A stretch of DNA of 40,338 nt from positions 1 through 40,338 of the IMG/VR virus record IMGVR_UViG_3300048912_000162; one strand, written 5' to 3'. Within the stretch, counting starts at the first letter, position 1. Each line of letters begins with the position of its first letter. This document shows, in pieces, positions 1 to 7,257 of this stretch. The stretch is from a virus. The notes under the pieces were generated by a model. That model was not told where the DNA came from. It made no database searches and was given only the letters and a program-made list of their open reading frames with translations. Both the position numbers and the translations under genes were made by a program.

Positions 1-880
1 TGATCGTCCGGAGTGGAAGCTGGACCCCAAGGAAGATGCCGTATTTGCCCGCGCCGCCGAGGAACTTGCCGCTCTCGCCAATGAAATAGTTCGGCCGCTT
101 CTCCAGCGGCAGGATCACCTCTTCGTCATACTGCGAGACACCCGGCGTGTAGCCCCAGCCGGCGCCGGGACCCATGTTGATCTTCTCGACCTTGCGGATC
201 GTTAGGGTCGTTTCGACTCCGGTCCGCGGCTCGTAAATCGTTGCCGTCCGCGTGTACTTGCCGCCCGCGTCTTGCACGGTCGGGTACAGCTTCCAGTTCG
301 GGCCAAGGAACGATCCGTTTTTCTGAAAGATGCGGTTGAGCCCGGTGCCGTCGTAGTGCTTGCCGGTAAAGCACAGCCATCGAAGCTGCTCGCGCGCGAC
401 ATACGGGTAGATGCGGAGCTGAGGAAAGCGGGCGACGTAGGCAGCACGCTCTTCAGCCGTTTGCTTCTTCGTGCCATATGCGCGCGCGGGAGGAACGACA
501 CAGCGTTTGACATGACCACGAACCGCCGAGACGAACTCGTCCAAGCCTGCGCGCTTGCCCCTGACCGACTTCAGGTACCACTGGCGAGCGACCCAGTTGC
601 GCCGGAACGTTTCATCCCAGTAGTTCTCCCACAGGTTGACGCCCATCGCCCAAGCGAGAAACGGCAGGTGCTCAAACGCGACCTGCCACGGATTCCACTG
701 GTCGATGATCGCTTCCGCATAGATGTCCATCAACCGTTCGGCATCGGTGTCGGCGGCAGCTTTCTCGAACCCGGTCGCCGATCGGTACAGCGTCAGCGCA
801 CCAGGATTCGCGATCCGCTCAGCCGGCGGAATCTCGAACGGGTCGGGGTAGTCGTTCTCGACCGGGTACAGTTCAGCCAT
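1..880 (-). CDS. Tail protein I (P2 gpI-like baseplate protein), partial
   Basis: Open from an ATG at base 880 to the window edge with no stop, so at least 293 residues and the C-terminus is missing. The N-terminal half (PDPFEIPPAERIANPGALTL, then DIYAEAIIDQWNPWQVAFEHLPFLAWAMGVN-like text with W-x-E-x-Y-W-D-E and RNWVARQW) follows the pattern of phage P2 gpI tail-formation proteins: a short helical region ending in LPxLAWAxGVxxW, then the conserved WxxxxxRxxV segment. gpI is a baseplate wedge component that links to the tail fibre. It lies directly downstream of gpJ and gpW homologues, the same order W-J-I as in P2. The ATG overlaps the stop of the preceding small membrane gene by 8 bases. 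The part beyond residue 150 is not diagnostic and may be a phage-specific extension. Confidence 0.85.
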   Translation of the reverse strand, partial: MAELYPVENDYPDPFEIPPAERIANPGALTLYRSATGFEKAAADTDAERLMDIYAEAIIDQWNPWQVAFEHLPFLAWAMGVNLWENYWDETFRRNWVARQWYLKSVRGKRAGLDEFVSAVRGHVKRCVVPPARAYGTKKQTAEERAAYVARFPQLRIYPYVAREQLRWLCFTGKHYDGTGLNRIFQKNGSFLGPNWKLYPTVQDAGGKYTRTATIYEPRTGVETTLTIRKVEKINMGPGAGWGYTPGVSQYDEEVILPLEKRPNYFIGESGKFLGGAGKYGIFLGVQLPLRTI

Positions 881-1043
881 GGATCGGAGCGCCGAACACT
901 TTCCATCCTAGCAACAAGAACAGCACAAACAGCAAGAGCGTGCTGCCGAGCGCGCCGTAAGGTCCGATGTAGCCGAAGTGAACGATCAGTCCGAACACGA
1001 ACCAGATCAGCATCAGAATCCAGAAACAAAGGCCCAGGGTCAT
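873..1043 (-). CDS. Small two-TM membrane protein (56 aa)
   Basis: A 56-residue reading frame starting MTLGLCFWIL with two hydrophobic helices (about residues 3-24 and 33-48) separated by a short FGYIGPYG turn. It starts with ATGA overlap on the stop of the upstream small membrane gene and ends 8 bases inside the start of tail protein I, so it is translationally coupled on both sides. Size and topology would fit a small holin or an accessory membrane peptide, but there is no charged tail typical of a holin and no endolysin next to it. Function unknown. Confidence 0.6.
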   Translation of the reverse strand: MTLGLCFWILMLIWFVFGLIVHFGYIGPYGALGSTLLLFVLFLLLGWKVFGAPIHG

Positions 1044-1201
1044 GTCTTGCCTCCCTCTTTAACGCAGACCCACCGATCAGTGCTAAGCACGCTCACTTGG
1101 TCCTCCGGACAATACTTGCCGTGATCTAGCAGCAGCACGATGGCGACCGCGATCAGTACCGCGATCAAAGCCGCGATCACAGTGCGGACCGCGACGCTCA
1201 C
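1040..1201 (-). CDS. Small single-TM protein (53 aa, GTG start)
   Basis: Reads VSVAVRTVIAALIAVLIAVA at its start, a single strong transmembrane helix (about residues 5-25), then a short soluble tail with two cysteines (KYCPED and WVCVKEGGKT). The GTG at 1201 overlaps the gpJ stop as GTGA; an in-frame ATG at 1219 is the alternative start and would add MDGRRR. The stop overlaps the next ATG by 4 bases. The position between baseplate genes and the lack of any family match leave the function unknown; an accessory lysis or envelope role is only a guess. Confidence 0.55.
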   Translation of the reverse strand: MSVAVRTVIAALIAVLIAVAIVLLLDHGKYCPEDQVSVLSTDRWVCVKEGGKT

Positions 1202-2223
1202 TCGCCGACGCCCGTCCATGTGATGTCGATGTGCGTCACCCACACTACGCTGTCCTGGCCGACGACGACGTCGCCTTGAGGCTGCTTGATGACCCGGTTG
1301 TATACGCCACCAGCATCGGTCAGCACGCCGTCGATGTTCATGATCGTGTGATCGTAGCCCAGCCATCGCTGCTTCTCGACCAACTGCATCAACCCCGTCA
1401 CAACGTTGGTCAGCACGCCAGCAAGGTCGTAGCCAGGGAACGTCTTCAACGAGATGTCGTAGCGGGTCTGGTACACCTTCGGCCGCGCAATGACGATCTC
1501 GTCCGTTAAGCCTTTGCGTGTGTCGGCGATGATGTACTTGTAGACCTCGAGGATTTGGTCGTTCGTAGGGATCGGCGGCGGGCCCGGATTGATCTCGAAT
1601 GACACCTTGAGTGGATCGATCAGCCCGGTCTTGATCTGCTTCTGAACAATGAACAACACCTGTTGCTCAGACAGCGCCAACGTTGGGATGTTGACGAGGA
1701 TCGGGATCGTCACAATACCGGTGCCGCGCGTGGTAAACGCGGCCGCGTCCCGCAACACGTTCGCCCCTAAAGCGCTCAGCGCATAAAAAGCATAGCTCTC
1801 CGTCGTTCCATGTGGGCCGAGGATGTTTGGGCTCAACCAGATGCGGCGGCGGTAGTTGTCGTCGCTCTCGCCCGGTTGCCTCGGAACGCCGCCCGGGTAG
1901 CGCGAAGCAATGCCGTCTAGGTTAGTGCCAAACGAGAACGCGAGCATCACAGCGCGCGCGGCTTGGTTAACCCTGTCCCGCAGCATCAGCTCGAAATAAG
2001 CCGCGTTCTCCGTCAGGATTTTGATCGGATCGAACTCGAGCTGCGCTATGTCGTACTGTGCAGCGTTTGGCGGGTCTTCCTCAGCCCAACGCAATTTGAA
2101 CCGCAGCATGCGGTCGTCGATGATCTTGTCGGTGTCGATGGTCTCCAACACCGACGGGCGCTGCAGCAGCTCCGGCTGGATGACCGGAAAGCGCGACGGG
2201 GTCGGGGTAACCAAGGTTACCAT
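1198..2223 (-). CDS. Baseplate assembly protein J (P2 gpJ-like)
   Basis: 341 residues. The N-terminus (PSVLETIDTDKIIDDRML then LEFDPIKILTENAAYFELML, RDRVNQAARAVMLAFSFGTN, LDGIASRYPGGVPRQPGESD) is the textbook gpJ/Mu gp47 signature: helices that pack in the wedge, a GxxLDxLA-like turn, and an ESDDxYRRRI motif. The central and C-terminal parts contain the repeated VxVPILVNIPTLALSEQQ and AGVLTNVVTGLMQLVEKQR segments found in baseplate J beta domains. It is a wedge protein connecting the hub to the periphery. It follows the gpW homologue after 1 base and is followed by small membrane genes before tail protein I, an insertion relative to the P2 order. Confidence 0.95.
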   Translation of the reverse strand: MVTLVTPTPSRFPVIQPELLQRPSVLETIDTDKIIDDRMLRFKLRWAEEDPPNAAQYDIAQLEFDPIKILTENAAYFELMLRDRVNQAARAVMLAFSFGTNLDGIASRYPGGVPRQPGESDDNYRRRIWLSPNILGPHGTTESYAFYALSALGANVLRDAAAFTTRGTGIVTIPILVNIPTLALSEQQVLFIVQKQIKTGLIDPLKVSFEINPGPPPIPTNDQILEVYKYIIADTRKGLTDEIVIARPKVYQTRYDISLKTFPGYDLAGVLTNVVTGLMQLVEKQRWLGYDHTIMNIDGVLTDAGGVYNRVIKQPQGDVVVGQDSVVWVTHIDITWTGVGE

Positions 2224-2224
2224 G

Positions 2225-2824
2225 TCAGCTCACCTGTCCGCCGAGCGCCGGGTCCCATATTTCGCCACCACGGCTCAGCAGCGTGTTGGCCCGGCGGATG
2301 TAGGGCGACGGATCACCCAGATGAGCGCGCGGGCGGTAGTTGCCCTCGGTGCGGAAGAACACGTGGCCGAGCCTGAACTCCCCCGCCACGTCGAACGTCT
2401 CGGTCGGCTGCCATTGCTCGATCGCGGTGTCCATGAAGAACACCGTCTGGATGCGGTAGTTCGGTTCCCACAGCTCGATGCTTTCTGCCATCGCCCAGTG
2501 GAAGCGCGTGATGATCCGCGGCACCGCGATCTCGCCCAGGATGTGAGGGACGTAGGAGCCCACCCACCGCCGCAAGATGCGCTCATGGAAACCAGTGGCG
2601 AAGATCACTTTCATCGATTGCTCGACGTGATCCCAGCCCTGCATCAGCATGCCGGTTTCGCGGTTCACGCCGTTGCGGACCGGCGCGATGATGCTTTTCT
2701 GGTTGAGTAGGTCCGGCCAGATCGCGTTGACGACACGGTAATAGCGCGAGGCCTGCTCGTTCTCCGCCCGTATTTCGCCGGGCTGCGGCAGGTAGCCGCC
2801 GGCGAGGTCGGCCGGGAGCGTCAT
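2225..2824 (-). CDS. Baseplate wedge protein W / gp25-like
   Basis: 199 residues. Residues about 60-150 hold the gp25/gpW core: HVEQSMKVIFATGFHERILR, then RRWVGSYVPHILGE and ITRFHWAMAESIELWEPNYR, matching the TxxGxRxxxxxxGxxLxxxLxE...A....EPR pattern of the gp25/IraD-like fold. The family forms the inner baseplate wedge and nucleates assembly in contractile tails. The protein is longer than P2 gpW because of N- and C-terminal extensions, the latter with PSPYIRRANTLLSRGGEIWD. Sits between gpV and gpJ homologues, as in P2. Confidence 0.87.
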   Translation of the reverse strand: MTLPADLAGGYLPQPGEIRAENEQASRYYRVVNAIWPDLLNQKSIIAPVRNGVNRETGMLMQGWDHVEQSMKVIFATGFHERILRRWVGSYVPHILGEIAVPRIITRFHWAMAESIELWEPNYRIQTVFFMDTAIEQWQPTETFDVAGEFRLGHVFFRTEGNYRPRAHLGDPSPYIRRANTLLSRGGEIWDPALGGQVS

Positions 2825-2833
2825 GGCGAGCTG

Positions 2834-3100
2834 CTACTTCTTCTTCGGAGCGGCCTGCGCCTGCGCGTCCGGTGCCGCCTCAACCTTCTTGATCGAGCCG
2901 CTGTCGAGGTAAAACCGTGCCTGATCCTCGGTCAGCTTAACGAACTCCTTGCCAGACTTCTTGTAGACCTTGCCGCCGGCAAGCTCGCCGTTCAGGTCGG
3001 GCTCGTGGTGCGGGTCAAGCACTTCGTACTCGAGCAACGGCGCGGCAGGCACGCCGGCCTGCTTCACCAGATGCATGATGCGGTTTGAAACTCCTACCAT
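2834..3100 (-). CDS. Small unknown protein in baseplate operon (88 aa)
   Basis: Starts MVGVSNRIMHLVKQAGVPAA with a GGAG ribosome site 7 bases upstream. Mixed alpha/beta text with a central KVYKKSGKEFVKLTEDQARF segment resembling the short hydrophilic tail-module proteins that carry a LTxxQAxxYLxxGxI motif, and a basic Ala/Lys-rich end (QAQAAPKKK). No catalytic motif. Its place between gpV and gpW homologues suggests a virion or assembly role. No family recognised with confidence. Confidence 0.7.
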   Translation of the reverse strand: MVGVSNRIMHLVKQAGVPAAPLLEYEVLDPHHEPDLNGELAGGKVYKKSGKEFVKLTEDQARFYLDSGSIKKVEAAPDAQAQAAPKKK

Positions 3101-3109
3101 GGCAAGCTC

Positions 3110-4024
3110 CTATGCCTCGTCGTGATTCGGGACCGGATCGTCCGGCGAGTCTTTGATGACCCACGGTTTGTTGACGTAGTTCTGGCCGTCCTTGGCGTGG
3201 ACGTAGTTGTCGATCTTCGACTTGATCAGGTTCTTTTTGTCCTTCTCGGACACGAAGTAGTTGTCCTTCCCTGCCCTGATCTTGGCGCCCTTCTCGTGCG
3301 CGGCGTAGCGAACCGCGCTGTCGCCGTCGCCGATCTTGGCCGTGTGGCCCATCTTCTCGTGCATCGAGACGGCCATCGCCTTCTCTTCTTTTTTCTGCTC
3401 GCCCTGCTTGCCCTGCTGCTGGCCGCCTTTTGGGTTGAGGCCACCGCCTCCGGCGCCGCCCTGAGAGCCGCTGCTGGTCTGGGACTTGCCCGATTGCGGC
3501 GTCCACTTCTCCAGCTTCTCGTCTTCCTTGACGAGGTAGTTGGTCCAGTAGTGCTCCTTCTCCTGCTTCTGCTGTTGGCCGCCGCCGCTGCTGCCCTGAT
3601 TGCCGCCACTACCGCCGCTGCCCTGCTGCTGCTCGTCCTCTCCGCCGTGCGTGGCGGAACGAAACTTCTTGCCCACCGACTGTGACGGTCCATTGGTCTG
3701 CGGCGCGTGCTTTGGCTGTGGCGCGTGATCAGCCTCGCCTTGCGCCGAAAACGTGCCCTGCCGGAACGAGCCCTGGATGACGCCGTTCTGTCCCGGTTTG
3801 AGCGATGACTGCGAGCGCTCCTGGCCGCTGCGCTGTTCCTGCGTGCTCATCCACGGGCTCAACCACTCCGAGCCGTCCGGCCGGATGCCCATGATGCAGC
3901 GCACCTTGCGCTCGCCGCCTTCTTCCTTGACCTCCTTGATCGTGCATTGCCGGTTGGTCTCTACGCCATTGTTGCGGTTCGCCTCCGCAGACCGCTGCAA
4001 CAGCCGCTGGTAAGGACTCGTCAT
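3110..4024 (-). CDS. Baseplate spike / assembly protein V (gpV-like)
   Basis: 304 residues in three parts. Residues about 24-100 look like the OB-fold of P2 gpV (CTIKEVKEEGGERKVRC, WLSPWMSTQEQRSGQ, SSLKPGQNGVIQGSF), with the typical W-x-P-W and GxxGxI pattern. Residues 127-216 are an extremely Gly/Gln/Ser/Lys-rich linker. Residues 217-304 form a new domain (MHEKMGHTAKIGDGDSAVRY and AAHEKGAKIRAGKDNYFVSE) with the short G-rich beta repeats expected of a spike beta-helix and several His residues that could bind metal at the tip. The protein would be the membrane-piercing spike at the tail end. The long low-complexity linker is unusual for gpV. ATGA overlap with the gene upstream. Confidence 0.83.
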   Translation of the reverse strand: MTSPYQRLLQRSAEANRNNGVETNRQCTIKEVKEEGGERKVRCIMGIRPDGSEWLSPWMSTQEQRSGQERSQSSLKPGQNGVIQGSFRQGTFSAQGEADHAPQPKHAPQTNGPSQSVGKKFRSATHGGEDEQQQGSGGSGGNQGSSGGGQQQKQEKEHYWTNYLVKEDEKLEKWTPQSGKSQTSSGSQGGAGGGGLNPKGGQQQGKQGEQKKEEKAMAVSMHEKMGHTAKIGDGDSAVRYAAHEKGAKIRAGKDNYFVSEKDKKNLIKSKIDNYVHAKDGQNYVNKPWVIKDSPDDPVPNHDEA

Positions 4025-4668
4025 TTTGCCCTCTTCTTCACCGCCTTGATCGAAACCTTCAGCTCGCCGGCAATGGCGTCCGCAAGACCCTTGGCCGTGT
4101 ACATCTCCTGTTCGCCAGCTCCGAACGTCACTCGCAACCGCCGCTTGTTGGCGAACGGCGTCAGCACACAGCGGCAGTTCGGATGGATCAGGTTGGTGCG
4201 GAAGCCCGGAGCTGGCCCAGTTGCTGGCTCAAAGTTCTTCCACTTCGCCACCATCGTGTCGATGTCGGCCATCGTGTATGGCCCAGACGCAGCCGCCTGT
4301 TCACACACTTCGCACGAGAACCTGTCGTGCATCGTCGTGATGTTGACGAGCACCTGCTTGTCGAACTGGTTCTGATCGCGTGTTGCCCACGGCCGCGACC
4401 AGTCTCCCGATGGTGGCAGGATTCCACTTGCATCCATCGACCATTCGAGCCTGCGCGGCGTCGCGCGCGTGACAACGATGGTCGCCATTACCTCGTGGAC
4501 TTGCAGGTCGGCCTTGTCGGCAATCTTGGCCGCAGTCCTTTCCAACACGCCATCGCCGTAGGTGTTGAGCCCGCGCGCGATCGCAGCGTTCGTCACCTTT
4601 GGTATTTCCTCGATGTACCGCGCCCAGTTGAGCATGTCCTCGGCGTCGACCTTGTAGGTCGGGATCAT
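4021..4668 (-). CDS. MuF-C-type cysteine/histidine tail-module protein
   Basis: 215 residues. The central region shows C-x2-C (FSCEVCEQ) followed about 45 residues later by IHPNCRC, the metal-binding-like signature also seen at the end of Mu gpF/SPP1 gp7 head morphogenesis domains, with a PGFRTNLIHPNCRCVL context. The N-terminal 100 residues are helical then beta-rich and do not match gpF. A second copy of the same signature occurs in the giant MuF protein at 12.6-16.0 kb. Coupled on both sides by ATGA overlaps to the 303-residue neck protein and to gpV. A tail-completion or neck role is plausible from position; function is not established. Confidence 0.7.
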   Translation of the reverse strand: MIPTYKVDAEDMLNWARYIEEIPKVTNAAIARGLNTYGDGVLERTAAKIADKADLQVHEVMATIVVTRATPRRLEWSMDASGILPPSGDWSRPWATRDQNQFDKQVLVNITTMHDRFSCEVCEQAAASGPYTMADIDTMVAKWKNFEPATGPAPGFRTNLIHPNCRCVLTPFANKRRLRVTFGAGEQEMYTAKGLADAIAGELKVSIKAVKKRAK

Positions 4669-5576
4669 GGAATCCGCGTCACCTTCGGCACCGAGAACTG
4701 CGGCCGCCCAACTGTCACGTCGTACGGCGCAGGCAACTCGAACGGGTTGTCGTCCACGAGGTCTAGCTTCTCAAGGTCATAGATGCGCTCATGCATCCCC
4801 ATCTCTTCCAGCGGCGGCTGCTCGACGTTGAGCTCTACGCCCGGTTCGCCCCACGGAGGCGGCACACCGTCCGGCTGGATGTTCTTGATCGACTGCCGCG
4901 AGCCGCCAATGTACGCAGCGGCGATCAGCCAAGCGGAATGCGGGTCGCTCTCCACGATCAGCTTCTCCACTGTCCGCGCACGATCGGCGACGTTGACCGG
5001 CGCAAGGCTCGATTTGCCCAATCGGATGAAATCGTGCACCGGGTGAACGTCCGGCGGCACTACACCGGGCGCGATCTCATAGATCGTTTGGAGCTCGTAC
5101 ACTGTGCGCCTCGCGGCGAACTTAACGCCAGAACCCTGACCGCCGCGCCGGGACGGTACGCGCAACACGCGCGGCGCAAACCGCTTCAACAGCTCTCCCC
5201 ACACCGAATCCGGGTCGCCCCACAACGCGGCCATAATCTGGCCGTCCATCACGTCGCAGGCCCATTCGAGGCCTTCGTCCGTAGCGGAAAACCGCACGCT
5301 GATTTCTTCGGTGTTCGGAAGCGCGACAGCTGACGCAACGCCCATTTCGATTGCGAGCTGCATCTTGCGGCCGATGCCCGAATACATCTCGGCCATCGAG
5401 GCAGGAGTTCTGTCGTCAGTGTCCGTATAGACGACTATGTATGGCTTGTCGGCCTTGCCTTGAATCGCCTCGGCCATCGACTGCAAATCGGAGTCGAACA
5501 CGTTGGCTCCGGCCCACGTCCGATCCCGGAGCGCGGCGACGGCGCAGCTCCTGATGATCGGACGCAGCAGGCTCAC
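4665..5576 (-). CDS. Putative neck / tail-terminator-like protein (303 aa)
   Basis: GTG start at 5576 with GTGA overlap on the previous stop. The N-terminal 130 residues (IIRSCAVAALRDRTWAGANV, FDSDLQ, KPYIVVYTDTDDR) follow the common pattern of phage minor tail or tail-terminator proteins: a helix, a GxxVFDS strand, then PxIVVYTDxD. The rest contains a segment WACDVMDGQIMAALWGDP and a Pro-rich C-terminal half (DGVPPPWGEPG, FELPAPYDVTVG) without recognised domain. The family is known only as structural. Length is about twice that of a usual terminator, so the second half may be a separate domain. Sits between neck genes and the baseplate cluster. Confidence 0.65.
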   Translation of the reverse strand: MSLLRPIIRSCAVAALRDRTWAGANVFDSDLQSMAEAIQGKADKPYIVVYTDTDDRTPASMAEMYSGIGRKMQLAIEMGVASAVALPNTEEISVRFSATDEGLEWACDVMDGQIMAALWGDPDSVWGELLKRFAPRVLRVPSRRGGQGSGVKFAARRTVYELQTIYEIAPGVVPPDVHPVHDFIRLGKSSLAPVNVADRARTVEKLIVESDPHSAWLIAAAYIGGSRQSIKNIQPDGVPPPWGEPGVELNVEQPPLEEMGMHERIYDLEKLDLVDDNPFELPAPYDVTVGRPQFSVPKVTRIP

Positions 5577-5908
5577 GTGACAGGCGTCACTTCAGTGTTG
5601 GCAGCGATGGCAGCGCTCAACGCGGCAGCGCTCGACTGCAACTGCTGGGTCAACACCTGGATCGCCGCGTTGTCGCCCGAGTTGTTCGCCTCCTCCAACT
5701 GGCGGGCGATGCCCTGGATCAACTGAATCCCCGACTGCTCCAAGTTGGTGTTCATCTCAACTTGCGCCTTCAGATCGTCCAACGCGCTCATGATCTTTTC
5801 CTCGCTCTTGCTCGGTTTGGTTTGGTTGAAAAGGACCTGATCCAACTTGGCCATGATCGCGTCGTAGTCGGCCTTGCTCCAGTAGAACGCGCCGAACAAC
5901 TGCGCCAT
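5573..5908 (-). CDS. Coiled-coil virion-module protein (111 aa)
   Basis: Begins MAQLFGAFYWSKADYDAIMA at base 5908, where stop and start overlap as TGATG with the gene upstream. Residues about 28-111 are a long amphipathic helix with heptad-like spacing (KIMSALDDLKAQVEMNTNLE, IQLIQGIARQLEEANNSGDN) ending in an Ala/Ser-rich stretch. Such proteins often serve as fibre, chaperone or bundle-forming components; the helix pattern resembles short trimeric phage tail fibrils, but no family was recognised. An internal ATG (MSALDD) could give a shorter form. Confidence 0.72.
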   Translation of the reverse strand: MAQLFGAFYWSKADYDAIMAKLDQVLFNQTKPSKSEEKIMSALDDLKAQVEMNTNLEQSGIQLIQGIARQLEEANNSGDNAAIQVLTQQLQSSAAALSAAIAANTEVTPVT

Positions 5909-6318
5909 CACAGCGTGCTCTCTTGAATCCGCGAAACGTAAACCTGTGGCCGTCCTGTCTTCGACGGCATTGGGTGGTCGATCATGTACCACTCGTTGCG
6001 GTCGGGAAAATACACCCGGTCGCCTTGCTGAAGGTCGCTCAGCTTGTACGGCAGCAGGTTGTACTCGGTGATCGAGAACCACGTCGTCGTGTCCAAGTAT
6101 GTTGCCGTCATGCCCTGCGCGCCCGAACCCGCCTCGCCCGATGCTGCCGCGCCCGGCATGACGAGCGCCGCTCGCGTGTCCAACGGCGGTCGAGCTGGAT
6201 CGGGTTGCCCGTCGTCGTCGATCCCCACCGGGCCCCATGGAACGTACCGCATCGGCTCAGCGAAGAAGTCGTCGACGATGCTGTCCATCATCACCTGCGG
6301 GCCGCGCCAGAACACCAT
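5908..6318 (-). CDS. Head-tail connector / neck protein (136 aa)
   Basis: Contains a beta-rich C-terminal half (DLQQGDRVYFPDRNEWYMID then PQVYVSRIQESTL) typical of small head-closure or head-tail adaptor proteins, in which a short barrel carries a GDRVxxxxxxxWYxIxxP strand pair. The N-terminus (FWRGPQVMMDSIVDDFFAEP) is helical. It lies directly after DUF4054 in the ancestral order, the GIY-YIG gene having been inserted between them; its ATG is only 3 bases after the endonuclease stop. Assignment is by position and fold pattern. Confidence 0.68.
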   Translation of the reverse strand: MVFWRGPQVMMDSIVDDFFAEPMRYVPWGPVGIDDDGQPDPARPPLDTRAALVMPGAAASGEAGSGAQGMTATYLDTTTWFSITEYNLLPYKLSDLQQGDRVYFPDRNEWYMIDHPMPSKTGRPQVYVSRIQESTL

Positions 6319-6321
6319 GGC

Positions 6322-6771
6322 TCAGCCCCACTGTCCGCGTGTCGTGCGCGGGCGAACCTTCGCCGCCTCCCTCATGTTCGCCCTCGTGCTCTCGCGAAAG
6401 TCACTGTCTTGCCACTTCGCCTTGATCGCTGCGCTGTGCTTCGCGCGCGCCGCCGGATCGAGCCAGCGCGACTTGAGCGCATGCGCGGCGTGAAACGGTT
6501 TATTCCAAAGGTCCTTGTGCTTCGCGATCATAGCCGCTTCCAGCTTGAACGCTCCGCGCTCGTCCAGGTCGTCGCGGAAGAGGATGTATTCGATGCCGCG
6601 TCCGTCTCGCAGCGCCGCGCTCAGTTGTTCGTTGCAGTGGTTGCCGCTCTTGGCTTCGACCACGTGCGCGTAGATGCGGCCATTGCAGCCCTTGCCGACG
6701 TACCGGACGATGCCGTCCACCTTGATCCCGTAGACGTAGAACCGGCGCAGCAATACGATCTTCTTAGCCAT
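6322..6771 (-). CDS. GIY-YIG homing endonuclease with NUMOD3-like tail
   Basis: 149 residues from the ATG at 6771, chosen because GGAGG lies 6 bases upstream and the catalytic domain begins right after. Residues 12-28 are the GIY-YIG motif (YVYG ... RYVGKG), followed by Arg32 and the catalytic Glu78 in KLEAAMIAKH, then N90. Residues about 108-140 (AKHSAAIKAKW and FRESTRANMREA) look like NUMOD3-type DNA-binding repeats. The enzyme would cut an uninfected or intron-less allele to drive its own spread. It is free-standing, inserted between DUF4054 and the next neck gene, and carries its own leader with a promoter-like box. Confidence 0.92.
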   Translation of the reverse strand: MAKKIVLLRRFYVYGIKVDGIVRYVGKGCNGRIYAHVVEAKSGNHCNEQLSAALRDGRGIEYILFRDDLDERGAFKLEAAMIAKHKDLWNKPFHAAHALKSRWLDPAARAKHSAAIKAKWQDSDFRESTRANMREAAKVRPRTTRGQWG

Positions 6772-6845
6772 GTCGAGCCTCCAATGCTCGTTGTGGTCAG
6801 GGGCCGGTTCGCGCTTCAACGCGAGTCGGCTCCGCTACTATACCG
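6772..6845 (-). promoter_or_regulatory. Homing-endonuclease leader, copy 1 (promoter-like box, hairpin, SD)
   Basis: Read on the minus strand: ACGGTATAGTAGCGG (which also contains the stop codon TAG of the DUF4054 gene), then an outer CCGA...CCGG stem enclosing TCGCG-TTGAAG-CGCGA, then a spacer and GGAGG before the endonuclease ATG. The same arrangement of nearly equal length precedes the HNH gene at 8232. TATAGT may be a minus 10 element; no convincing minus 35 was seen. Confidence 0.55.
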
Positions 6846-7257
6846 TGAGGATCGGCGGTATATTTCGACTCCGCAACCTTAAAAACTTCTGGCCGTAAAT
6901 GGTGTCGTCGAACTCCGCCGCGCCGGGGCCGGTGATCTGGCCCTCCGTGGTGGACACCTTGCGCTCGCCGAACATGACGCGCCGCTCGCCGAACGCCACC
7001 ATCCGCACGAACAGGTCGGAGCTGATCTCGCTGCTGCCGCCCGAACCGCCGGCCACTGCGCCGCCGATGCCGAGCGACATCTTGATGTTGTGCGCGGTCA
7101 AGTACCACCGCGCCCACACAAAGTCGGGCGGATGCCACAAGCCCGCCTCCAGCCACATATCGGTCTCGTCAAGCGCGTTCGAGAGCTGCGGATCGGTCAT
7201 CGACGCGAACTCAGGGATCGCAATCCTGAACGCAGCGATGTCCGCGCCCGAGGCCAT
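6838..7257 (-). CDS. DUF4054 head-tail adaptor
   Basis: 139 residues. The N-terminus (FRIAIPEFASMTDPQLSNAL then DMWLEAGLWHPPDFVWARWY and LTAHNIKMSLG) is the DUF4054 pattern: an FPEFA turn, a helix ending in W, and the AHxLAL-like helix. These proteins form the gp6-type adaptor ring below the portal. The C-terminal half has FGERKVSTTEGQITGPGAAEFDDTIYG-type text usual in the family. Start and previous stop overlap as TAATG. Its last codons ACG GTA TAG lie in the leader of the GIY-YIG gene, suggesting the insertion happened exactly at this stop. Confidence 0.85.
   Translation of the reverse strand: MASGADIAAFRIAIPEFASMTDPQLSNALDETDMWLEAGLWHPPDFVWARWYLTAHNIKMSLGIGGAVAGGSGGSSEISSDLFVRMVAFGERRVMFGERKVSTTEGQITGPGAAEFDDTIYGQKFLRLRSRNIPPILTV

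Noticed and set aside
5923-6882. Long plus-strand frames over the neck and GIY-YIG genes, and similar ones at 272-1129 and 8461-9312
   Set aside because: They are antisense to tail protein I, GIY-YIG, connector and capsid proteins whose motifs are clear; no ribosome sites or recognisable domains.
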